From Thermoleophilaceae bacterium (GTDB lineage Bacteria; Actinomycetota; Thermoleophilia; Solirubrobacterales; Thermoleophilaceae), in assembly GCA_013813135.1 (NCBI GenBank), contig JACCSF010000122.1, positions 1-18,953 on the forward strand: 18,953 bases of DNA. Direction: 5' to 3'. Below are positions 7,746-15,200 of this stretch, piece after piece. The notes under the pieces were generated by a model. It saw nothing but the letters and a program-made list of their open reading frames with translations. It was not told where the DNA came from and did no database searches. Position 1 is the stretch's first letter. Every line of letters starts with the position of its first letter. The position numbers were made by a program, and so were the translations under genes.

Positions 7746-8630
7746 GTGAGCGCCGACACGCCCAGCGAGGCGCGCGCCCGCTTCGAGGCGGGCGACTTCC
7801 GCGGGGCACGGAACGCCGCCCAGGCGGGGCTCGAGAACACACCCGACGACCCCGATCTGCTCCGAATCGCGGGTCGGGCCGGCGTGGAGCTCGGCGATGC
7901 CGACGCGGCGGAGCAGCTGCGCAGGGTCGCCGACATGCGGCCGGACGAGGTGGAGTCGTGGCGGGATCTGGGTGATGCGCTCGCGGCCGAAGGCCGTACG
8001 GGGGAGGCGGCCGACGCGTTCCGCCGGGTGCTCAAACTGAGTCCGGACGACGAGGCGGCCCTGACGGCCCTTGGCCACGCGGCATACGTGACCGGTAGCG
8101 GCGCTGACGCGGTGTCTTACCTGGAGCAGGCCGCGGAGCGAGCAGCCGGCGCGTCGACAGCCATGATCAGCCTCGTCGACATGTACCGCGAGATGGGGCA
8201 GCCCGTGGACGCTCTGGCGGCCGCCGTCAAGATCGCCGAGGCGGCGCCCACCAACGCCGCGGCCGCGCTCGACGTGGCGGAGCTCAGCCTCCAGGTGGAG
8301 CGCTTCGACGAGGCACTGCGGGCGTTCGAGCGCACCCGAGAATTGGATGACGTGGCCGAGCACGAGGTCTATGCCCTGCACGGGATGATCCACGTCGAGA
8401 TGAGGCGCGGAGACTTCGAGCGTGCGCTCGAGCTTGCACGGGAAGCCGGTGGCGTCGATCGCCACGGCCGCACCGCCGAGGTACTTGCATTTCTCGAGGC
8501 TCGGGAGTCGGGCGATTCGGGAGACGAGGCGACCAATCTGGAGGAGGTCGAAGGGGCGCTGTCGGCCTCGCTGGCGGAACACCGGCGGTTGCATGCCCAG
8601 GACTCGCGTTTCGAGGACGGGGGCGATTGA
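7746..8630 (+). CDS. Tetratricopeptide-repeat protein in the acc operon
   Basis: This 294-residue protein is made almost entirely of helical pairs of the TPR type. Repeating A/L/G positions are seen in stretches such as ARFEAGDFRGARNAAQAGL, WRDLGDALAAEGRTGEAADAF, YREMGQPVDALAAAVKIA and RFDEALRAFERTREL. Roughly six to seven units cover residues 3-245, followed by an acidic C-terminal tail. There is no signal peptide or membrane segment, so it is expected in the cytoplasm as a protein-binding scaffold. The GTG start at 7746 follows a weak GAGG (7738-7741). It lies 60 bp after pta and 1 bp before the carboxyltransferase gene, suggesting co-expression and perhaps interaction with acetyl-CoA carboxylase or Pta. 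No function is known to me; the role is inferred only from context. Confidence 0.85.
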   Translation: MSADTPSEARARFEAGDFRGARNAAQAGLENTPDDPDLLRIAGRAGVELGDADAAEQLRRVADMRPDEVESWRDLGDALAAEGRTGEAADAFRRVLKLSPDDEAALTALGHAAYVTGSGADAVSYLEQAAERAAGASTAMISLVDMYREMGQPVDALAAAVKIAEAAPTNAAAALDVAELSLQVERFDEALRAFERTRELDDVAEHEVYALHGMIHVEMRRGDFERALELAREAGGVDRHGRTAEVLAFLEARESGDSGDEATNLEEVEGALSASLAEHRRLHAQDSRFEDGGD

Positions 8631-8631
8631 C

Positions 8632-10374
8632 GTGCCGGAGATGATCGCGCCGAGCCGCGCTCTCACCGCCGAATGGCGCCGCTGTCCGGCCTGCGAGGCG
8701 TTCGTCTACTACAAGCGTCTGAAGCGCAACCTCGGGGTCTGTCCCGAGTGCAACCATCACTTCCGTCTGCGGCTCCGTGAACGGCTTGACCAGTTGCTCG
8801 ACGCGGACAGCTTGGAGGAGCTGGGCGCCGAGCTCGAGCCCGTGGACGTGCTGTCGTTTGCCGACAGCAAGCCGTACGCCGAGCGCGTGGCGCAGGCGCA
8901 GCGCAAGACTGGATCGACGTCGGGCGCCATCTACGGCACGGGAACGGTGGACGGCCAGCCGCTGGTGCTCGCGGGCATCGATTTCGACTTCATCGGCGGC
9001 AGCATGGGCGGGGCGGCCGGCGAGGCGATCACGCTGGCGGCGGAACTCGCGCTCGATACGCGCACGCCACTGCTCGTCATCTCGGCCTCGGGCGGCGCGC
9101 GCATGCAGGAGGGCTGCGTCTCCCTGATGCAGATGGCCAAGACGAGCCAGGCGATAGGTCGGCTCGCCGAAGCGGGCGTGCTCTACATCTCCCTCCTCAC
9201 GGATCCGACCTACGGCGGCGTGAGCGCGTCGTTCGCCTCGCTCGGGGACGTTTTGATCGCCGAGCCCGCCGCACACATCGGTTTCGCCGGTCCCTCGGTC
9301 ATCGAGCAGACGATCAGGCAAAAGCTCCCCGAGGGATTCCAGACGGCCGGCTTCTTGTTCGAGCACGGCATGCTCGACCTGGTGGAGCCGCGTGAGAACC
9401 TGCGTCGCACGATTCGAGGCCTGCTCGAGCTCCACGCGAGCGCGCGCGATGTGAGGGAGGGCCCGGCGGCGGCGGCGGATCGTCTGCCGAAGACGGACGG
9501 CCAACCGCCGACGAGCGATCCGGAGGCGGTGGCGCGGCGCCGGCCCTGGGAGGTGGTCCAGCTCGCGCGCCACCTCGAACGTCCGCACACGCTCGAGTAC
9601 CTGGGCGTCGTGTTCGACGGGTTCCAGGAGCTCCACGGGGACCGCCTCTTCGGCGATGACGCGGCCATCGTCTGCGGCCTGGCGAAGCTCGGAGAGCTGC
9701 CGGTCGTGGTCATCGGCCACCAAAAGGGGCGCACCACGAGCGAAATGATGGAGCGCAACTTCGGCATGCCGCAGCCGGACGGCTACCGCAAGGGCATGCG
9801 GCTGATGCGCTATGCGGCCAGGTTCGGAATGCCGATCGTGACCTTGGTGGACACGCCGGGCGCCTACCCCGGCGTTGGGGCCGAGGAGCGCGGTCAGTCG
9901 GTGGCGATCGCGGAGTCCATCATGCTGATGTCGCGACTGCGCGTTCCCATCGTCACCCTCGTGACCGGAGAGGGGGGCAGCGGAGGAGCGCTCGCGCTCG
10001 CGGCCAGCGACCGGCTGCTCATGCTGGAGAACTCGTACTACTCGGTGATCAGCCCGGAGGGCTGCGCCACGATCCTCTTCAAGGACGCGGCTGCCGCCCC
10101 GCGTGCTGCGGCCGCCCTGCGGCTCACCGCCCCCGATCTGCTGCGGTTGCGGGTGATGGACGCCATCGTGCCGGAGCCCGAGGGTGGTGCCCATACCGAT
10201 CCGGTCGCCGCCGCCGCCAACGTCAAGACCGCGCTCGTCGAGAGTCTGCGCGAGCTGGTGGTGCTCGACCCAGACGAGCTGGTGCAGAGGCGCTACGAGC
10301 GCTTCCGCATGTTCGGCGCTCCCGGCCGCCAGCCGGTACTGCCGCCCGTCGACGCCATCGAGGAGAGCGCATGA
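8632..10374 (+). CDS. accDA: Acetyl-CoA carboxylase carboxyltransferase, fused beta-alpha subunits
   Basis: One 580-residue chain joins the two carboxyltransferase subunits that are separate in E. coli. Residues 1-268 are AccD-like, with a zinc ribbon (Cys18, Cys21, Cys37, Cys40), GGSMGGAAGEA (122-132) and SGGARMQEG (153-161). A charged, Ala/Pro-rich linker (about 269-303) follows. Residues 304-580 are AccA-like, with FQELHGDR (331-338), DTPGAYPG (407-414), GEGGSGGA (446-453) and SPEGCA (474-479). The AccA part starts at the conserved core and lacks the usual N-terminal helical extension. The enzyme moves the carboxyl group from carboxybiotin on AccB to acetyl-CoA, making malonyl-CoA. The start is GTG 8632, one base after the TPR stop; ATG 8641 is an alternative. 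The stop overlaps accB as ATGA. Fused carboxyltransferases are known in some actinobacteria. Confidence 0.95.
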   Translation: MPEMIAPSRALTAEWRRCPACEAFVYYKRLKRNLGVCPECNHHFRLRLRERLDQLLDADSLEELGAELEPVDVLSFADSKPYAERVAQAQRKTGSTSGAIYGTGTVDGQPLVLAGIDFDFIGGSMGGAAGEAITLAAELALDTRTPLLVISASGGARMQEGCVSLMQMAKTSQAIGRLAEAGVLYISLLTDPTYGGVSASFASLGDVLIAEPAAHIGFAGPSVIEQTIRQKLPEGFQTAGFLFEHGMLDLVEPRENLRRTIRGLLELHASARDVREGPAAAADRLPKTDGQPPTSDPEAVARRRPWEVVQLARHLERPHTLEYLGVVFDGFQELHGDRLFGDDAAIVCGLAKLGELPVVVIGHQKGRTTSEMMERNFGMPQPDGYRKGMRLMRYAARFGMPIVTLVDTPGAYPGVGAEERGQSVAIAESIMLMSRLRVPIVTLVTGEGGSGGALALAASDRLLMLENSYYSVISPEGCATILFKDAAAAPRAAAALRLTAPDLLRLRVMDAIVPEPEGGAHTDPVAAAANVKTALVESLRELVVLDPDELVQRRYERFRMFGAPGRQPVLPPVDAIEESA

Positions 10375-10913
10375 CAGACCCCGTTACCACGCCCACACCC
10401 GAGCTGCTTCAGTCCGTCTGGGCGGAGGCCCGCGACCTGATCGGGCGACTCGAGGGAAGCAGCGTGCTGAGGCTGTCCGTGGCGGCCGGTGACTGCGTCA
10501 TCGAGATCGAACGTGGGCGTCCCCAGGCGCCCGCGAGCGCCGACGGCGGGGAGCCGGGCATGCTTCCCGGCCCGCTCACGGCCGGCGCGGGCCCCGGCCC
10601 CGGCGTCGCGCCGGGAGCGCGCTCGGCCTCGGGCGCTTTCGCTGCGATCACCGACGCGGTCGACTCGCGGGTGCCCGTGCTGGCGCCGCTGGTGGGCACG
10701 TTCTACCGCGCTCAACAGCCCGGGGCCAAGCCTTTCGCGGCCGAGGGCGACGTTGTCGACGCCGGGCAGACGGTCGGCATCGTCGAGGCGATGAAGCTGA
10801 TGAACGAGGTCGGGGCAGCCGAGGGCGGACGCGTCGTCGAGATCGTCGCCGAGGACGGCGAGCCGGTGGAGTTCGAGCAGGTGCTCATGTACCTGGAGCC
10901 GGTCGACGAGTAG
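10371..10913 (+). CDS. accB: Biotin carboxyl carrier protein of acetyl-CoA carboxylase
   Basis: This 180-residue carrier shuttles carboxybiotin between AccC and the carboxyltransferase. The N-terminal part (1-50) matches the usual BCCP helix plus short strands. A flexible Gly/Pro/Ala linker spans about 51-92. The biotinyl domain (about 100-178) carries the EAMKLMNEV motif with the biotin-accepting Lys142 and begins with PVLAPLVGTFYRA. The segment AQQPGAKPFAAEGD is where AccB-type carriers have their thumb, which suits acetyl-CoA carboxylase better than propionyl-CoA carboxylase. The ATG overlaps the carboxyltransferase TGA (10371-10374), implying coupled translation, and accC follows after 9 bp. 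No biotin ligase gene lies in the window. Confidence 0.96.
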   Translation: MTDPVTTPTPELLQSVWAEARDLIGRLEGSSVLRLSVAAGDCVIEIERGRPQAPASADGGEPGMLPGPLTAGAGPGPGVAPGARSASGAFAAITDAVDSRVPVLAPLVGTFYRAQQPGAKPFAAEGDVVDAGQTVGIVEAMKLMNEVGAAEGGRVVEIVAEDGEPVEFEQVLMYLEPVDE

Positions 10914-10922
10914 GGCGCTCGG

Positions 10923-12293
10923 GTGTTCGGCAAGGTCCTGATCGCCAACCGTGGCGAGATCGCGCTGCGAGTCGTCCGCGCGTGCCGCGAGCTCGGAGTC
11001 CGGTCGGTGGCGATCTACTCCACCGCCGACGCCGAGTCCGCCGCGGTGCGCCTCGCCGACGAGTCCGTGTGCGTGGGGCCGCCGGCGCCCGGCAAGAGCT
11101 ACCTGCACATCCCGAACGTGATCGGCGCGGCGATGAAGACCGGCGCCGACGCCATCCATCCGGGGTACGGCTTCCTCTCCGAGGATCCCTACTTCGCGGA
11201 GATCTGCGCCGACAACGACATCACCTTCATCGGTCCGCGCCCCGAGGTGATGGAGAAGGTCGGCGACAAGGCAACAGCCCGCGACCTGATGCAGAAGGCC
11301 GGGCTGCCGTTGTTGCCGGGGACGGTCGAGCCGGTGACGTCGCCCGACGAGGCCCAGGAGATCGCGGACTCGATCGGCTACCCGGTGATCATCAAAGCGG
11401 TTGCCGGGGGCGGCGGCCGAGGGATGAACGTGGTCCGAGGCGCGGAGGATCTCGTCCGCCTCTACCAGACGACCCGGGCCACCGCCCAGGCGGTGTTCAA
11501 GGACAGCGCCGTCTACATCGAGCGCTACCTCGACGCGCCCCGACACACCGAGGTGCAGCTGGTCTGCGACGAGCACGGCAACGGCGTCTACTTCTTCGAG
11601 CGTGACTGCTCGGTGCAGCGCCGCCACCAGAAGCTGATCGAGGAGGCCCCCTCGATGCACCTGACCGAGGAGGCGCGCCGCGATATCGGCGAGCGAGCCG
11701 TGAGGGGGGCGTTGTCCGTTGGCTACACCGGCGCCGGGACGATGGAGTTCCTGCTTGACGGCGACGGCAATCTCAGCTTCATGGAGATGAATGCTCGGAT
11801 CCAGGTGGAGCACCCGGTCAGCGAGATGGTCACGAGCGTCGACCTGATCCAGGAGCAGATCCGAGTGGCCGCCGGCGAGCCGCTCTCCGTCAGCCAGGAC
11901 GACGTCGTGCTTCAAGGGCACTCGATCGAGTGCCGCGTCAATGCCGAGGACCCCGACCGCGACTTCGCGCCGGCCGCCGGGAAGCTTGACGTCTACGTCC
12001 CGCCCGGCGGGCCCTGGACGCGGGTCGACTCACACTGCTACCCGGGTTGGACGATCGCGCCCTTCTACGACTCACTGATCGCGAAGCTGATCGTCTGGGC
12101 TCCCGACCGCGCGCGCGCGATCGACCGCATGGAGCGCGCGCTCAGCGAGTTTCGGATCGAGGGGCGGGGCATCAGGACCACGATTCCCTTCCATCTGCGG
12201 GTGCTTGCCGACGAGCGCTTCCGCGCGGGCGACATCTCCACGGACTTCCTCGAGCGCTTCATGGCCGAGCAGCCCGCGGTCGCTGCGGGCTAG
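10923..12293 (+). CDS. accC: Biotin carboxylase subunit of acetyl-CoA carboxylase
   Basis: This 456-residue ATP-grasp enzyme carboxylates biotin on AccB using ATP and bicarbonate. It begins MFGKVLIANRGEIA and has the HPGYGFLSE motif (79-87), Lys116 and Lys158 for ATP, the glycine loop GGGGRGM (162-168), RDCS (227-230) and the active-site run MEMNARIQVEH (287-297). Glu288, Asn290 and Arg292 fall at the same numbers as in the E. coli enzyme. It is a stand-alone subunit of normal length, not the long carboxylase-carrier fusion used by mycobacterial acyl-CoA carboxylases. The GTG start 9 bp after accB has only a weak ribosome site, consistent with coupling. It ends the plus-strand run, and its TAG lies in a CTAG shared with the convergent gene. 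Confidence 0.97.
   Translation: MFGKVLIANRGEIALRVVRACRELGVRSVAIYSTADAESAAVRLADESVCVGPPAPGKSYLHIPNVIGAAMKTGADAIHPGYGFLSEDPYFAEICADNDITFIGPRPEVMEKVGDKATARDLMQKAGLPLLPGTVEPVTSPDEAQEIADSIGYPVIIKAVAGGGGRGMNVVRGAEDLVRLYQTTRATAQAVFKDSAVYIERYLDAPRHTEVQLVCDEHGNGVYFFERDCSVQRRHQKLIEEAPSMHLTEEARRDIGERAVRGALSVGYTGAGTMEFLLDGDGNLSFMEMNARIQVEHPVSEMVTSVDLIQEQIRVAAGEPLSVSQDDVVLQGHSIECRVNAEDPDRDFAPAAGKLDVYVPPGGPWTRVDSHCYPGWTIAPFYDSLIAKLIVWAPDRARAIDRMERALSEFRIEGRGIRTTIPFHLRVLADERFRAGDISTDFLERFMAEQPAVAAG
12290..12293. other. Shared CTAG: overlapping stop codons of convergent genes
   Basis: The palindrome CTAG supplies TAG to accC on the plus strand (12291-12293) and TAG to the transporter on the minus strand (12292-12290). 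The two genes therefore have no intergenic space, and no terminator hairpin with a T-tract is visible on either side. Confidence 0.95.
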
Positions 12294-15200
12294 CTGGACG
12301 CGGTCCTGCGCTTGAGGACCGCGCAGGTGAGCGCCAGCGGCACGACTATGAACACGGCCAGGATCAGCCAGTTCTGCAGCGGGTCCCTGGTGAAGGTGTC
12401 GCCGTACTGAATCGCCAGGCCCGGCCCGATCCGGGACGTGTCGATGCGGAACTGGGTGTTCAGGTCCACGATCTCCCCCAGCGCTTCGAAAGACCAGCGC
12501 ACCGGGGAGACGGCGGCGATGACCTTGCCGACGACGTTCATATTGGCTACCGCCACCAGGGCACCGCCGAACAGCACCTGAGGCATGATCCAGACCGACA
12601 GCATGTCGGTCGCCTGCTGCGAGGACGGCACGAATGCCGAGGTGAGCAGCGCCAGCCCCAGACCGACGAAGCCGGTCAGCACGAGCGTGACCACCAGGGG
12701 CCCGTACACGTCGAGGCCCTCGGCCGGTAGTCGTCCGGTCACCCGGAGGATCCCGACCATCACCAATATCAGCAGGGCGAGCAACGGGGCCAGGACCGCG
12801 GTCTTCGACAGGACGTAGGGCACGATGCCCAGGTTCACCATGCGCTCTCGGCGGAAGATCGGGAACTCCTTGACGATCTCCTGGACCGCGAACAGCAACC
12901 CGAAGATGAAGGAGCTGAACGCGACGAGGAACATGATCTGCAAGGCGGCGGCCGAGTTCTCGGTGCTCGTAAACGTGTCTCCCTTGAACAGCGCCAGAGC
13001 CAGCAACGAGAAGAGGATCGGCGGCATGATCAGCGACGGGAGCACCTTGGGGTTCTTCGCATAGAGGTCGAAGGTGCGGCGACTGAGCACGGCGAACTGG
13101 CGGAGCCCGCGGGCCAGACCGCCGGGTGGCGCGCTCCCGCCGAGCGAGGCGCGCTCGCCGTCGTCGGCCGGTCCAGGCTGGAGCTGTTGCGCCGCCAGCC
13201 GTTGGTAGTCCTCAGAAGCCCGGAAACTCTCACTCCACTCCTCGGGGCTCGTCTCCTCGGCCAGGCGCCGGTAGATGTCGTCGAAGCTGTCGGCCTCGAA
13301 ATAGCGAAGCGCACGGCGGGGCGGACCCGCGAAGGCGAGGTGCCCGCCGCGGGTCAGGAACACGACCTTGTCGCACAGCATCACGTTCTTGGTCGCGTGT
13401 GTGGTCAGCGTCACCGTGCTGCCGTCGTCCGCCATACGACGCAGCAGCCTCATCATCTGGGCGTCGGTGTAGGGGTCGAGCCCCGAGGTGGGCTCGTCGA
13501 GAAAGAAGATGCGCGGCTGCGTCAGCAGCTCGACGCCGATGCTCGAGCGCTTGCGCTGGCCGCCGCTGAGCTGACCGACCCTGACGTCGGCCTGCTCGGT
13601 CAGCTCGAGCTCGTCGAGAGCCTTGTCCACGGCGCCGTCGAGCTCCTCGCGCGACGTGTCCGGGGGGAGGCGAAGCTTCGCCGAGTGTCGAAGCGTCAGC
13701 CGCAGGGGCAGCTCGGTGTGGATGATGTCGTCCTGCGGCACGTAGCCGAGCACGCCGCGGAAGACGCTCAGCTGACGGTAGTGGTCGCGGCCGTTGTAGA
13801 GCACGCGTCCAGTCGTGGCGGGGCGCACGCCGGACAGGGCGTCCATGAGCGTCGTCTTGCCGGCGCCGCTGCCCCCGACGATGGCGACGAACTCACCGGG
13901 GAGGATCGAGAGCGAGATCTCGTGGAGAAGCTTCTTGCCGCCGCGCACCTCCGTGACGAGGTCCGCGGCGTCGACCCTGATCCCGCGGGGCTCGATCGAG
14001 CGGTGGACGGCGTGCCGGTCGAACACCAGCCGCTCGTCGCCCACCCAGACCTCGTCGCCGTCGTTGAGGGCCGCCGTGCGCACGGGGGCGCCGTTGAGAT
14101 AGGTCCCGTTCACGCTGCCCAGGTCGCGCAGGCGATAGCCGGTGTCCGTCTTCTCGATCACGGCGTGGTGGCGCGAGACGAGCGGCGACCCGAACACGAT
14201 CTCGTTGTCGGCGACTCTCCCGATCCGGATCTTCTGCCCGTTCTGGCCGAGGTCGGTGAGGCTGCGCTCCTCGATCTCGAAGGCGCCGCTCTCTCCCCTG
14301 TCGTCGCGCTGGTCCGCGGCGCTCCTGACGATGCGTTCGATCTGAGGGTGCCGCGCGACCAGGTCCTGGAAGTCGGCCGCGGACAGCGTCCACAGCTCGG
14401 CGCCGGTGACCGCCCGCACGGTGCCGGACCGGTGGCCCTCTCCGAGCAGGGCCGCCTCGCCGAAGAAGTCGCCCGGTCCCAGCCGGGCCAGCTCGCGCGG
14501 CTCGCCTCCGATGTCCGCCGTCGTGGCCAACGTTCCGGCTTCGACGAGGAAGAAACCTTCGCCCCCGTCCCCGCCGGAGACGACGCTGCCCGCGGAGACG
14601 GAGAGAGGCTGGAGCGCCGTGGCCACCTGGTCGAGGTCGTCGTCGGAGAGGGCGCTGAACAGGTCCATCCTCCTGAGCAGCCGGGCCGGCCCGGCGAATT
14701 CGCGCCAGGCGCGGATCTGCGTCTCATCGCGGCCGCCGGCCGGCGGCGGCGCGTGCAGCGGCAGGTCGGCCGCGACGTGGCCGGGCCAAGCCTGGAAGGC
14801 CGCCGCCTGCCCGGCGAGAGTGGGGCGGCGGACGGCGCGTGTTCCCCTGAGAAGCAGGAACGTGACGGCGCTTCCGGCCAGGATCCACAGCAGCGCGCTC
14901 GGGACCGGTAGAGAGGGCTCGTCCTCCGCCTGCGTCACTCCTACGACAGCAGGGCTGGGCTCGGGTGAGTCCTGAGTCCCGATCCCCAGCTCGGAGTTGT
15001 CGTTGATTCCCCAGCCGACGAGCTCGCCGCCGGGTCTGAGGGCGAGCAGAAAGCCGCCACCTGCCTCCACCGCTTCGATCTGGGCCAGGTCCTCCACCTC
15101 AGCCGGAGTCGGCCGGTCGTCCCCTCCAGCCTCCCCACTGCCGAGCTGCCCGAACTTGTTGTTGCCCCACGTCCAGAGAGAGCCGTCCTCCTTGAGCGCG

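Noticed and set aside
7230..8666. 478-residue minus-strand frame across the pta end and the TPR gene
   Set aside because: It crosses two real genes and shows only biased composition, so it is a shadow frame.
8284..10194. 636-residue minus-strand frame opposite accDA
   Set aside because: No recognisable motif; the plus strand encodes canonical carboxyltransferase motifs throughout.
10590..10625. GC-rich inverted-repeat-like stretch in accB
   Set aside because: It is explained by the Gly/Pro/Ala linker coding sequence and has no terminator or regulatory features.
10293..11921. 542-residue minus-strand frame opposite accB and accC
   Set aside because: Low-complexity composition with no motif; accB and accC are unmistakable on the other strand.
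13187..14911. 574-residue plus-strand frame opposite the transporter gene
   Set aside because: No domain, Arg/Ala/Gly-biased composition, and the minus strand carries clear FHA and ABC motifs over the same span.
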